Source: Bacillus sp. MM2020_4 (GTDB lineage: Bacteria > Bacillota > Bacilli > Bacillales > Cytobacillaceae). From it: DNA of 64,000 bases. Where the stretch lies: positions 1-64,000 of the forward strand of contig NZ_JAANMZ010000021.1 of NCBI RefSeq assembly GCF_011250555.1, given 5' to 3'. This document shows positions 41,242 to 50,256 of the stretch, in pieces. The position numbers and the translations under genes are program-made. Under the pieces are notes generated by a model, which searched no databases, was not told the origin of the DNA, and worked only from the letters and a program-made list of their open reading frames with translations. Numbering within the stretch: the stretch's first letter is position 1; each line of letters begins with the position of its first letter.

Positions 41242-41375
41242 ATATATACCTCCACTTGGGTGACCTAGGGACAGCCACATGGTTATTACTGATGTGGTCG
41301 CGCCCATAAGAACCTGCCTAATATACATCCAAAGAGAATACTTCTAGGAAATTCGATTTACTATCTCCACTTTTA

Positions 41376-41564
41376 TTAAAAGACTTCTTTTATAAACATA
41401 AAGTGGGAAAGGAATTCACTTTCATTGATCATGATTCTAGTTGTTAAATCCTCCGTTCGCAACACAAACTCCTTTATTCCAATAAATTCTGATTCACTTA
41501 TCATGTAAAACAGTGTTCCCCTTTTATAGCCGTTAAACTGCTTCTTTACTCTATACACCTTCAT
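41376..41564 (-). CDS. 62-residue hypothetical protein
   Basis: A small protein that begins MKVYRVKKQFNGYKRGTLFYM and ends FIKEVF. It is basic at the N-terminus with a probable small beta-sheet fold. GAGG lies eight bases before the ATG. It may be co-transcribed with the acidic protein downstream. No family recognised. Confidence 0.6.
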   Translation of the reverse strand: MKVYRVKKQFNGYKRGTLFYMISESEFIGIKEFVLRTEDLTTRIMINESEFLSHFMFIKEVF

Positions 41565-41676
41565 TATTTAACCTCTAGTGATATTAAATTGATTAATTTT
41601 TTTTACTAATTTTCTAAAAAGTTATACCAAGATCTAATTATAGGATATTATTTTTAATAAAAAAAGTGGTAATCGT

Positions 41677-41826
41677 ATGAATGCATCATACTCACAGACA
41701 ATTACAACGAAAACAAAAGCCCTTGTCATCAATGCACTTTTTATTGCATTGACACTGGTAGCCACAATGTTTATCAACTTAAAGTTGCCAATAATGGGAT
41801 TTCAAAAGGAAGTGGAGAAAAACTAG
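41677..41826 (+). pseudogene. N-terminal remnant of an ECF transporter S component
   Basis: The ATG at 41677 opens a 49-residue frame whose residues 10-42 (TKTKALVINALFIALTLVATMFINLKLP) match the first helix of ECF-type vitamin transporter S components, normally about 170-190 residues. Immediately after, the frame enters a terminator hairpin and stops. The upstream AAAAAAAGTGG gives only a weak ribosome site. It looks like an internal deletion that fused the 5' end to the terminator. The missing body contained all other helices. Confidence 0.7.
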
Positions 41827-41850
41827 TCGTTTTTCTCCACTTCCTTTTTG
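41805..41850 (+). terminator. terminator fused to the S-component remnant
   Basis: The stem AAAAGGAAGTGGAGAAAAA / TTTTTCTCCACTTCCTTTT, loop about 7 bases. It overlaps the last codons of the remnant. Confidence 0.85.
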
Positions 41851-42005
41851 ACCGCCAACAAACGCAAAAGTCAGCCCAACTACAATAGAAACAGAGGGTA
41901 AGGAACATTAGAGGATATTCGGCAAAGGAATTTAATTCGAAGAAACGACTAGGCATTGCCTTGCTTTTTTCATATGATAAGAATAAAAAGAAAAAAGGGG
42001 TACAT

Positions 42006-42764
42006 ATGTCTTATTATGGCAAAGTATTAACGGGTTTCATTGTGCTAGATTTATATTTGAACATTGGAATTGCGAAAGCAGGTCAATTTTGGCTACAAGT
42101 TTTATTAGTCCTTTTGTTTTTTCCATTATTGAAAGGAATCCTCATGCTAACCAAGGCAAATGAGTATAAAAATATCGGAATCACCTTTCATCCAAAATGG
42201 TCCAAAAATATGATGCTTGGGTTTATCATCGGCTTTTCTTTTTGGCTGGTCAAATATGCTATGCAATATCTCCTTCATGGTTTTGACATTACAGGAATAG
42301 TCCCATTTCCTCAAATGTTATCGACTCTTTTCATGATCATGCTGACGTTTTTGATCGGTTCCTGTTTAAACGACATTATTATTCGGGGGTATGTATTCGG
42401 ACATTTAAAAGGGAAAATGCCGATGAAATGGGTGTTTCTCATTTCTCTTGTCTTATATGTACTTGATGATTCATGGAATGAAGGATTCAGCCTATCAAAT
42501 ACTCTTTTTTCTCTTGTGCTTGGATTATCTGTTACGTATGCGATTTATAAAACAGGATCTATTTGGGCAAATACTGGCATCCATTGGGGACTGAATGTCT
42601 GTTACGGAATTTTTAACGGCACGCTTGGAAGTTCAGGTGGAGGAATTCTTCTGACACAAGACCTTTCGACGACTTTCATGACAGAAATAATCAGTTATAT
42701 GATTCCCCTTTTTATGTTTCTATTTATATTTTTAATGCGAAACAAATTTGCAAAAATCGGTTAG
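42006..42764 (+). CDS. CPBP-family membrane protein lacking protease catalytic residues
   Basis: About 252 residues with seven or eight helices and the CPBP (CAAX protease / bacteriocin-processing, Abi) layout. The first motif, normally EExxxR, reads NDIIIRGYVFG: both Glu are replaced and the Arg is kept. The second-motif region, normally FxxxH, reads LYVLDDSW without His. The third motif with GSIWANTGIHWGLN keeps its His. It is therefore unlikely to be an active glutamic-type protease. The ATG at 42006 has AAGGGG five bases upstream; the longer frame adds 15 residues that contain that site. It is alone. Confidence 0.8.
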   Translation: MSYYGKVLTGFIVLDLYLNIGIAKAGQFWLQVLLVLLFFPLLKGILMLTKANEYKNIGITFHPKWSKNMMLGFIIGFSFWLVKYAMQYLLHGFDITGIVPFPQMLSTLFMIMLTFLIGSCLNDIIIRGYVFGHLKGKMPMKWVFLISLVLYVLDDSWNEGFSLSNTLFSLVLGLSVTYAIYKTGSIWANTGIHWGLNVCYGIFNGTLGSSGGGILLTQDLSTTFMTEIISYMIPLFMFLFIFLMRNKFAKIG

Positions 42765-42895
42765 TTTATCCTAAGCCGTTCTCTTTAAAGTCCAAATTGG
42801 AAAGATAAATAGCTTTTATTGTGCATATTATGATAATTCAAATCTAGTTGGAAAAAAATATGAATGAAAATGAGATTTCTAGAAAAGGAGGTTAG

Positions 42896-44194
42896 ATGAT
42901 GTTACAGAAAGTAAATGTAAAATCGGTAGACGGCCAACTCGCTCGGTTACAAAGCTACATTCATTCTCCAGAAAAACAAAAAACGTTATACAAGCGAACT
43001 TTAATCGTTGTAAGTATCTCACAAATTTTTGGTGGAGCGGGTTTAGCAGCAGGTGTTACGGTAGGGGCACTTCTGGCACAGCAAATGCTTGGGACAGATG
43101 CGTTTGCTGGAATTCCTACAGCATTACTTACTTTAGGGTCAGCAGGAGCAGCTTGGTTTGTTGGAAGACTTTCGCAAGCATATGGACGTCGTACTGGATT
43201 AACAACGGGTTTTTTGCTTGGCGGACTTGGTGGATTTGGAGTCATCATGGCAGCAATCTTAAATAGTGTTTTCCTTTTATTTGCTTCCTTACTTGTTTAT
43301 GGTGCGGGGTCAGCAACAAATTTACAAGCCCGGTATGCAGGTACGGATTTAGCAAATAAAAAACAGCGAGCAACTGCAATAAGTATGACGATGGTTTTTA
43401 CAACATTTGGGGCAGTTGCAGGACCAAATTTGGTGAATGTGATGGGGAATTTCGCCCTTTCTATTGGTGTTCCATCACTAGCCGGTCCTTTCATTTTAGC
43501 GGCAGCAGCCTATCTCTTAGCAGGTGTTGTCCTTTTCATCATGCTTCGTCCAGATCCATTGGTTATCGCTAGAACGATAGAAGCGAACAGCCTAGATTCT
43601 AGTAGTAAAGGACATTTAGCAACAACTGAACAGACAGAAAACAAACGGGGCATAATGGTTGGTGCAACGATTATGATTCTTACGCAAATTGTCATGGTAG
43701 CGATTATGACAATGACGCCAGTTCATATGATGCATCATGGACATGGTTTGGGTGCAGTAGGTCTTGTTATTGGTTTTCATATAGGTGCCATGTATCTCCC
43801 TTCACTGGTTACAGGCATCCTGGTTGATAAGTTAGGGCGTACTGCGATGGCGATTGCCGCTGGCACTACGTTGCTTCTGGCAGGTTTGCTGGCAGCATTT
43901 GCACCAGGAGATTCGATGGTTCAACTAGTGATTGCTCTTTCTTTACTTGGCTTAGGATGGAATTTTGGTTTAATCAGTGGGACGGCACTTATTGTTGATT
44001 CAACTAAAACTTCCACACGAGCTAAAACGCAAGGGACAGTCGACGTATTAATTGCCTTGTCAGGAGCAGCTGGTGGAGTACTGTCAGGCATGATTGTGGC
44101 AGGTTCAAGTTTTCCAATATTATCATTAGGGGGCGGAATTTTGTCCTTATTACTTATTCCAGTGGTGATTTGGTCTCGTGGAGGTAACAAGTAG
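42896..44194 (+). CDS. MFS transporter
   Basis: A 432-residue, 12-helix major facilitator. A soluble 40-residue N-terminus precedes RTLIVVSISQIFGGAGLAAGVT. Motif A appears as GRLSQAYGRRTGLTTG. A hydrophilic central loop (RTIEANSLDSSSKGHLATTEQTENKRG) separates the halves, and a histidine-rich stretch MTPVHMMHHGHGLGAVG opens helix 7-8. The cargo is unknown; His-rich loops can bind metal but this is not proof. AAAGGAGG lies four and seven bases before two adjacent ATGs (42896, 42899). Confidence 0.85.
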   Translation: MMLQKVNVKSVDGQLARLQSYIHSPEKQKTLYKRTLIVVSISQIFGGAGLAAGVTVGALLAQQMLGTDAFAGIPTALLTLGSAGAAWFVGRLSQAYGRRTGLTTGFLLGGLGGFGVIMAAILNSVFLLFASLLVYGAGSATNLQARYAGTDLANKKQRATAISMTMVFTTFGAVAGPNLVNVMGNFALSIGVPSLAGPFILAAAAYLLAGVVLFIMLRPDPLVIARTIEANSLDSSSKGHLATTEQTENKRGIMVGATIMILTQIVMVAIMTMTPVHMMHHGHGLGAVGLVIGFHIGAMYLPSLVTGILVDKLGRTAMAIAAGTTLLLAGLLAAFAPGDSMVQLVIALSLLGLGWNFGLISGTALIVDSTKTSTRAKTQGTVDVLIALSGAAGGVLSGMIVAGSSFPILSLGGGILSLLLIPVVIWSRGGNK

Positions 44195-44268
44195 CTTGCT
44201 AATGAAAGAAATAAGAGATTACGCTTTTCCATCAGTTCCTACTAAGCATGTGAATGTATGTACTTTAA

Positions 44269-44317
44269 GTGCCTGACCCTACTTGGATAACGCTTTATAT
44301 TGCTGAGGGTCAGGCAC
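44269..44317 (+). repeat. hairpin repeat after the MFS gene (same family as 37267-37302)
   Basis: GTGCCTGACCCT pairs perfectly with AGGGTCAGGCAC around a 25-base loop that ends ATATTGCTG. It lies 75 bases past the MFS stop and has no T-run, so it may be a dispersed hairpin element that also ends transcripts. Confidence 0.6.
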
Positions 44318-44388
44318 CGAATATACTATTTTCGTCTAATTTGTAAATCATCCTGTTGGACTTCTCAAATCAGCCGCTAGTAAGTAGG

Positions 44389-45084
44389 TCAGTTAGCGGA
44401 ACTTTGCAGCTCATTTAACATTATTTTCCCATCCTCCATGTGATAGACACGGTCGCAGTAAGCTAACATACGTTCATCGTGCGTGACCATTATTGCTGCC
44501 TTTTTTCGCTTTTTTACTTCATCCGCAATTAATTTCACCACTTCATGAGCGCGCTTAGAATCTAAACTTGCTGTCGGCTCATCAGCAAGGATAACGCTAG
44601 GCTGATTGAATAAAGCACGAGAAATGGCTACGCGTTGACGTTCACCACCAGATAATTCATTAGGCATTTTCGAGAGCTTATTGCCTAATCCAAGCTCTGT
44701 CAGTAAATTTATCGCAAACTGACGATCTTCTTTGTTCACCTTGCCTGTCATCTTTTTAATTAAAATTAACTGATCAAGTACAGATAAATATGGAATTAAG
44801 TTAGATGATTGTAAAATAAAACCTATTTCATTTAAACGAAAATCTGCTAATTGTTTCGCATTTAACTTTCCCACGTCCTGACCATTTACAATTACCTTAC
44901 CAGACGTAGGCTTTATTAATGCACCAATGATTGATAGTAAAGTACTTTTACCTGAGCCTGAAGGACCGACAATTGCCACTAACTCTCCTGGATTAACAGG
45001 TAAAGATGCTTCTTGTAAAGCTGTTATAGTAGAGGTTCCCTCTTTATACTGTTTCGTAACCTGAAGTAACTGAATACCACTCAT
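44389..45084 (-). CDS. ABC transporter ATP-binding protein (MacB/LolD type)
   Basis: A 231-residue ATPase with Walker A GPSGSGKS (near 39-46), Q-loop FILQSSN, signature LSGGERQR and Walker B ILADEPTAS. The match to the MacB/LolD/FtsE group fits its FtsX-type partner. Its ATG directly follows the permease stop codon, so the two are translationally coupled. These pairs work as mechanotransmission systems in efflux, lipoprotein or peptide handling. GGGAGAG lies inside the end of the permease gene. Probably controlled by the TetR gene upstream. Confidence 0.92.
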   Translation of the reverse strand: MSGIQLLQVTKQYKEGTSTITALQEASLPVNPGELVAIVGPSGSGKSTLLSIIGALIKPTSGKVIVNGQDVGKLNAKQLADFRLNEIGFILQSSNLIPYLSVLDQLILIKKMTGKVNKEDRQFAINLLTELGLGNKLSKMPNELSGGERQRVAISRALFNQPSVILADEPTASLDSKRAHEVVKLIADEVKKRKKAAIMVTHDERMLAYCDRVYHMEDGKIMLNELQSSAN

Positions 45085-46206
45085 TTATTCCACTCTCCCT
45101 AAAGCTGTTAACGGATCAATTTTAGTAATTTGCCGGACTGAAACTAGTGAACTTAATAGGCTTATTATTAATAAAGCAAACGCATATAAGACTACTAGGT
45201 TAACATCTAAATCAAAGGGCATTTCTTTAGGAAAGGCAAGTGCTGTTAAATACGTTAAACCTGCTCCTACCAAAATACCAAAAAACGACAAAATAAACAC
45301 CTGTGCAACAATAGCTTTAGAAATAAATCGATTCGAAGCCCCAATCGCCTTCATCACACCAAATTGCGGTGTTTTTTGTATTGTTATGACATAAAAGAAA
45401 ACGGAGATGATAAATGCTGAAATAACGATTAAAAATGCAAGCATCATTAAAATTGTCCCAGTTTCTTCCTTATACCCTGGCATCCCATTTACAGCTACTG
45501 ACTTTGTAACAGTTTCAATGCCGTTAATTTCTTTATCAAGCATAGCAGAATCTAAATTAGGCGCTTTTAAAGTAATGGCTTGAACAGGTTTAGTAACACC
45601 ATTGTCAGAACCTTGTGCCGCATATTGATAATCTCTCCAGGTATCCATATTCGTAAATAATACAGGTAAATGGTTAAATGTTTCATTTTCAACAAAACCA
45701 ATAATGGTTAACTTCATGTTGGAATTTGAAACAAGCAGTTCATCACCCATTTTGTACCCTGCATCTTTTAAACTCTCATTAGCTAGAACACCAAACTTTT
45801 CATTAGGTGAAAGTTGTTTTCCCTCGATAACGCCTGGTTCAATAAATGAGCCGAGTGTGATTCCAAGTAGTGCAACATCCGTTTTCTTGTGACTATCATC
45901 TGTTTTTTCTTTGGAAACAGCCGCCATTGATGATCCAAACGCTGCTGCATCCTTTACAGCTTTATTTTCTTTAATCTCATCGATTAAATTACTAGAGATA
46001 ATAGATTTATTAAAGGTGGCACCAGCAGATTTCTCATAAACAACATAATTTGCATCTAGGTTTTTAATCGTGGCGGCACTTAAAGTCGAAAGACCATTTC
46101 CAAGCCCTGATAAGATAAAAACCAACCAAGCAATTAAGATAATAATAATACCCATCATCACATATCGAAATTTCGCATGCTGTAATTCTTTTATAGCTAA
46201 AAACAA
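45085..46206 (-). CDS. ABC transporter permease, FtsX/MacB type
   Basis: A 373-residue permease with an N-terminal helix (YVMMGIIIILIAWLVFILSGL, 15-35), a large extracytoplasmic domain (about 40-245) and three C-terminal helices (TILMMLAFLIVISAFIISVFF, IVAQVFILSFFGILVGAGL, VLYAFALLIISLLSSL), the four-helix FtsX topology. The motif GVMKAIGASNRF is typical of the family. GGGGAGAG lies before the ATG. The promoter and a candidate TetR operator lie in the 104 bases between it and the TetR gene. The substrate is unknown. Confidence 0.92.
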   Translation of the reverse strand: MFLAIKELQHAKFRYVMMGIIIILIAWLVFILSGLGNGLSTLSAATIKNLDANYVVYEKSAGATFNKSIISSNLIDEIKENKAVKDAAAFGSSMAAVSKEKTDDSHKKTDVALLGITLGSFIEPGVIEGKQLSPNEKFGVLANESLKDAGYKMGDELLVSNSNMKLTIIGFVENETFNHLPVLFTNMDTWRDYQYAAQGSDNGVTKPVQAITLKAPNLDSAMLDKEINGIETVTKSVAVNGMPGYKEETGTILMMLAFLIVISAFIISVFFYVITIQKTPQFGVMKAIGASNRFISKAIVAQVFILSFFGILVGAGLTYLTALAFPKEMPFDLDVNLVVLYAFALLIISLLSSLVSVRQITKIDPLTALGRVE

Positions 46207-46262
46207 GATGAAACTCTCCCCTCAAATTAAGTTACACATGCGTCACTTTTGAGAAAAAAAAT

Positions 46263-46314
46263 AACTTATGTGCCTCGCAAAGATTATTATACACATAAGT
46301 TACAAGTTTGTCAC
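46263..46314 (-). promoter_or_regulatory. promoter and candidate TetR operator of the ABC operon
   Basis: The minus strand has GTGACA (46314-46309), 17 bases, TATAAT (46291-46286). A 10-bp inverted repeat AACTTATGTG / CACATAAGTT (46263-46272 and 46292-46301) brackets the -10 box. The -35 box overlaps the TetR stop codon. A repressor bound here would block transcription of the permease and ATPase genes. A similar but partial half-site lies nearer the start codon. Confidence 0.6.
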
Positions 46315-46886
46315 TTATTTTTTAGAATTCCATTTAAAATCAACTTCTTCGTAAATTCGAGCACTTGTTCTGTGTCCATTCCTGAATGATTTGGAATAGA
46401 AATACTTTGAAAGATAAATCCTAATAGCATTTCATTCGGCAGGTCCATATCGATGTGGCCTTCTGTCTTTCCTTGCTGCACTATATGGATAAGAGGTTTA
46501 TATAGTTCGCGATGCATTAGAGAAAGTTGATTTTTCTTGGCGTCCAAAAGTGGAGCATCATTGGTAGGAATGACTTCTTGAATTCCAAGGATTAAATGTA
46601 AATCCTTGGACAGGAATATTTTTTGCAAAAGTAAGTTTATCTTTTCTAAAAAGGAAAATTCCTCTGGAATGGAAGAAAAACTTGTCAATGTATTTTTCAT
46701 TTCCTCAAGCATAAAATCTAATAGCAATTCATCCTTATTTTGATAATACTTATAAATGGCTGCTCGTGAAACGTGTAGCTGTTTGGCTACTTGACCAATT
46801 GTAAACCCTTCATACCCTGTTTCAATAATGAGCTTTTTCGTACAAAGAAATAAATCAACTGTATTAAATTTCCGATCTCTCCCCAT
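46311..46886 (-). CDS. TetR/AcrR-family repressor
   Basis: A 191-residue TetR protein. The N-terminal HTH is FTIGQVAKQLHVSRAAIYKYYQNKDELL (about residues 28-55); the remainder is the helical ligand-binding and dimerisation domain. The ATG at 46886 has GAAGGGAA six bases upstream; the longer frame adds six residues that contain this site. It is directly upstream of, and on the same strand as, the FtsX/MacB-type ABC pair and probably represses it through the inverted repeat at 46263-46301. Confidence 0.9.
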   Translation of the reverse strand: MGRDRKFNTVDLFLCTKKLIIETGYEGFTIGQVAKQLHVSRAAIYKYYQNKDELLLDFMLEEMKNTLTSFSSIPEEFSFLEKINLLLQKIFLSKDLHLILGIQEVIPTNDAPLLDAKKNQLSLMHRELYKPLIHIVQQGKTEGHIDMDLPNEMLLGFIFQSISIPNHSGMDTEQVLEFTKKLILNGILKNK

Positions 46887-47070
46887 GAAATTCCCTTCTT
46901 TCATTCATTACCATACTATTTAAAGATTCCACGGGGATGGTTCCCATAGTAGAAATGAGGCTAGAATAACCATAGTAACCCTCCTATCTCATTTAAAGTG
47001 GGTTCCCATCTATTAATAAATTTCCACTAAACTACTTCTTTAGTTTAATTTGGTGTTTACCGATCTTGCC

Positions 47071-47141
47071 GATGGTGCGTCCCAGGGCAGAGTCTAGTGG
47101 TTTTTAGTATAATAACAAGCAACCAAAAGACCCCCCTATGG
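47071..47141. repeat. intergenic element related to 39960-40029
   Basis: GATGGTGCGTCCCAGGGCAGAGTCTAGTGGTTTTT followed by AACAAGCAACC... shares the TCTAGTGG.TTTT block and layout with the element at 39960. The 250 bases between the TetR and DinB genes hold no gene. Confidence 0.3.
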
Positions 47142-47144
47142 ATA

Positions 47145-47657
47145 TTAAATAGTTGGAGCTGACATCCCCATTTGTGCCCATCCTTCTCGTGCAGGTCCAT
47201 AAACCCCCGGAACGCTTACTCCCGCTTGGCGCATAAGAACGGTCATTTGACCACGGTGATGAATAATGTGTTTAACAAGTAATAAGAGTGTTGCAGCCTT
47301 GGACATGTTCATTCCAAACACATTCACTTCATCTGTTAGAGCACTGTCACTCCATTGTTCCTTTACAGCTTTGGCAGTGTCGGTACTAACTCGACTGAAT
47401 ACCTCTGCAATTTCCTTCGCTGATTGCGGAACGGTATCAGCGTTTTCGACAAATGGGACTTTAATGCCAAACTCATTTAGCATCCCGGGTGTGCTGGTCA
47501 CAATATGCCAGGCAATTCTTCCTAATGTCCGATCATCTGGAGTGACTTGTTGCTGCAAGGAACTATCCGTTAACGCTTCTAATACATGTTGAGTAGATAC
47601 AGCTTCATGATTCCAATCGTCAATAAATGCAGCTATTGATGAATACATAGATTTCAT
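47145..47657 (-). CDS. DinB family protein
   Basis: A 170-residue four-helix-bundle protein of the DinB/YfiT superfamily. The three metal-binding His are visible: IAWHIVTST (about 50), and KHIIHHRGQM near 128-136 with two. DinB-type proteins are thiol-S-transferases that use bacillithiol in bacilli; the substrate is unknown. AAAGGAGAATGAA precedes the ATG. Monocistronic. Confidence 0.9.
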   Translation of the reverse strand: MKSMYSSIAAFIDDWNHEAVSTQHVLEALTDSSLQQQVTPDDRTLGRIAWHIVTSTPGMLNEFGIKVPFVENADTVPQSAKEIAEVFSRVSTDTAKAVKEQWSDSALTDEVNVFGMNMSKAATLLLLVKHIIHHRGQMTVLMRQAGVSVPGVYGPAREGWAQMGMSAPTI

Positions 47658-47859
47658 TCTCCTTTTTAATAAAATCGTTTTTATGACCTTTTTTAGGTAT
47701 TTCCCTTTATCCTATTATAAATGCATATTTTGCGAAAGACGAAGAACAGTGGCAATAGCATAGATAATGGACGCTTTTTATGTAATTATACAATTGGCGT
47801 GTATGGAATTTCCATTCTGGATTATGAATTATTTTTGCAGGCTGTACCTGCAACCCCAA

Positions 47860-49116
47860 TTAATTAAAGCCTCTTATCCCCTTACACATCATGGCCATTC
47901 CAGATAGTAAAATGATAATAATGCTAAAGACAACTAAGGTGAAGATTTCACCAACCCCCTCTGAAAGCCAGCCGGTGATTAAATATCCCACTGGGAGCAA
48001 TGCAAAGGAACCAAGCATATCTAAACTAGCTACCCTGCCGAATTTTTCTTCAGGCACCAATTCCTGAAGACTTGTCTCCCAAATCAGGCCAAATAGCATA
48101 ATACCAGCCCCTTCAAAAAACATACACAGCATTAATAATGGAACATTTGAGATAAAGGACAATAAAAGAAGTGCAACCCCGCTTAAAACCACACCACTAT
48201 AGGCGAGTAATCCTCTTTTTTTCCATGCTGGTTTTAAACCAAAAATAACCCCACAAACAATAGCACCTGCTCCTGAAGCACCTAGGACAAGTCCATAGAC
48301 TACGGGTTCAAGCTTGTAATAACTATTAATAAGCCACGGAAGGATGATCCGAATAATTCCACCTGAGAAAATATTAATTAATGAAAAAACTAAAATGGTA
48401 ATCCATAGCCATGACTGCTGCTTGAGGACGTCAATCCCTTCCATGAATTCTTCCTTTATTGATGTTTTTTCTTTGGAGGCAGTTCTTATTTTTTGAAAAG
48501 TAAGTGTTCGAAGACTATATAAAAAGAATAAAGATATGATATATGTAGCCGCATTTATTCCGAATCCCCAGGCAGCTGAAAAGGCAGAAACGATGATTCC
48601 TCCAATAATAGGTCCAAAGATTCTTAATCCTTGCATACTTACCTGTGTTAGTGAATTAGCCGCATTTCGGATATCCGGTGTGAATATCTTTGCTCTAACA
48701 GCCGAATATGCCGGCTGAAAAAAACTATCCATGATGCCCATAAAAAACATAAAAATAAATAGGAATGTCATATTCAACTGATCCATAAAGGCACAGGCCG
48801 ATAAGACGAACATGAGGGTAAAACGGACAAAATCAACAATAAACATGATAGTTACTTTATTCATTTTATCAACAAGGACACCTGTAAAAGGAAGTAGAAT
48901 AACAAATGGCGCCATATAAATAGCCATTACCGTACCCATCATGGCTGTCGAATTAGAAACCTGGAGAACCACAATAGGGAGAACAACATTTGTGATAGAG
49001 CTTCCTAATAAAGAAAAAATCTGTCCAAATAACAATGCCGTAAAATGCCTTGAACTTTTAAATAACTTCACATATGTGGCTTCACGAATGAATTGATTTG
49101 ATGGTAACGATTTCAC
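47860..49116 (-). CDS. MFS transporter, MefA/YfmO-type efflux
   Basis: A 418-residue, 12-helix major facilitator of the macrolide-efflux-like group: RHFTALLFGQIFSLLGSSITNVVLPIVVLQVSNS at the N-terminus, LPFTGVLVDKMNK as motif A, the central acidic/basic loop RTASKEKTSIKEEFMEGIDVLKQ and QELVPEEKFGRVASLDMLGSF after helix 10. The start is GTG at 49116 with AAAGGAGA seven bases upstream. Exporter of an unknown drug or metabolite. It lies 216 bases downstream of lsrF with a terminator between them. Confidence 0.87.
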   Translation of the reverse strand: MKSLPSNQFIREATYVKLFKSSRHFTALLFGQIFSLLGSSITNVVLPIVVLQVSNSTAMMGTVMAIYMAPFVILLPFTGVLVDKMNKVTIMFIVDFVRFTLMFVLSACAFMDQLNMTFLFIFMFFMGIMDSFFQPAYSAVRAKIFTPDIRNAANSLTQVSMQGLRIFGPIIGGIIVSAFSAAWGFGINAATYIISLFFLYSLRTLTFQKIRTASKEKTSIKEEFMEGIDVLKQQSWLWITILVFSLINIFSGGIIRIILPWLINSYYKLEPVVYGLVLGASGAGAIVCGVIFGLKPAWKKRGLLAYSGVVLSGVALLLLSFISNVPLLMLCMFFEGAGIMLFGLIWETSLQELVPEEKFGRVASLDMLGSFALLPVGYLITGWLSEGVGEIFTLVVFSIIIILLSGMAMMCKGIRGFN

Positions 49117-49230
49117 TTCTATCTCCTTTCAATTACCACTACCATCGGAAATATCGTGATAGTAATATAGTATTGGTGAGCAGCCGTTACCGTTAATAAT
49201 AGGCAATTCTTGATGTTTTTTCAATCATTA

Positions 49231-49260
49231 AAAGGATAAAGACTGACGTCTTTATCCTTT
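49231..49260 (-). terminator. terminator of the lsrACDBF operon
   Basis: The stem AAAGGATAAAGAC / GTCTTTATCCTTT, loop 4 bases, about 70 bases past the lsrF stop on the minus strand. Confidence 0.8.
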
Positions 49261-49331
49261 GGGTAATATGGTACCTTACAGTGCTCGCACTTTAACTGGA
49301 ATCAAGCAACGAAATACATTTTGCAAGATTA

Positions 49332-50210
49332 TTAGTTTGTTAGATGTTGGAAAAACTCATAAGCCACTTGATCAGTATAGCCTTCATGAACAACCTTACC
49401 AATTGCTTGAATCATTTCTTCAGGGTATTGGGATTGGAAAATATTCCTTCCCATATCCACACCAGCTGCCCCACATTGAATAGAGTTGTAGGCTAGCGTA
49501 AGGGCCTCTTTTTCTGGAATCTTCTTCCCCCCTGCAACTACTAGTGGCACAGGGCATGCAGAGGCCACTTTTTCAAAATCCTCGCAGTAATAGGTTTTAA
49601 CGATTTGAGCTCCAAATTCGGCCAGCATCCTTGTGGCTAACAAGAAGAATTGATTGGTCCGCTCCATTTCCTTGCCAACAGCCACAACACCCATAGTTGG
49701 AATGGAGTATCTTGAGCCAAAGTTTACTGCCCGGTTTAACTCTTCAATGGTTTCTTTTTGTCCATCTGCCCCAATAAATGTTTGAATGGCGATGGCACTG
49801 GCATTCATCTTGATGGCATCTTCAATGTCTACCACCATGGATTCATGGCTTAGGTCATCTTGGAGGACACTAGAACCAGATGATGCCCGTAATGCAATAG
49901 CCTTATTAAAGGTTGGTGGGACGCTGCTTCGGATGGCACCACGCGTACCCATTAAACAATCTGCATAATTGGCTAATTTAGGAATAAGTAGATCTAATCT
50001 TTCTAGTCCTGAAGTAGGTCCCATGAAATACCCGTGGTCAAACGCTAACATGACGGTTTTTCCGGAGGAAGGGTTAAAAATTCTGGATAAACGATCCTTC
50101 ATCCCCCAATCATAATTGTTCGCCCCTTTCACATGGAAATTCCCATTGTTTGCGAAAGGAACACTCTCAGAAAAATCCTTTGCATTTTTGTTACCAATAC
50201 TATCTGCCAT
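49332..50210 (-). CDS. lsrF: 3-hydroxy-5-phosphonooxypentane-2,4-dione thiolase LsrF
   Basis: A 292-residue class I aldolase-like TIM barrel. LsrF transfers an acetyl group from phospho-AI-2-derived HPD to CoA, ending the AI-2 signal. Marks: MLAFDHGYFMGPTSGLE near 53, the active-site region IVKTYYCEDFEKVA near 208, VVAGGKKIPEKEAL near 226-239 and GAAGVDMGRNIFQS near 246-259. AGGAGAG precedes the ATG. It is the last gene of the lsrACDBF operon, 46 bases after lsrB. Confidence 0.94.
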   Translation of the reverse strand: MADSIGNKNAKDFSESVPFANNGNFHVKGANNYDWGMKDRLSRIFNPSSGKTVMLAFDHGYFMGPTSGLERLDLLIPKLANYADCLMGTRGAIRSSVPPTFNKAIALRASSGSSVLQDDLSHESMVVDIEDAIKMNASAIAIQTFIGADGQKETIEELNRAVNFGSRYSIPTMGVVAVGKEMERTNQFFLLATRMLAEFGAQIVKTYYCEDFEKVASACPVPLVVAGGKKIPEKEALTLAYNSIQCGAAGVDMGRNIFQSQYPEEMIQAIGKVVHEGYTDQVAYEFFQHLTN

Positions 50211-50256
50211 TTCTCTCTCTCCTTAATTCCTAAATTCACAATCACGATATAAACCG

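Noticed and set aside
40945-41328. Longer version of the acidic protein starting at 41328
   Set aside because: The extra 29 residues overlap a hairpin element and have no ribosome site; GGAGG sits at the right distance from 41241.
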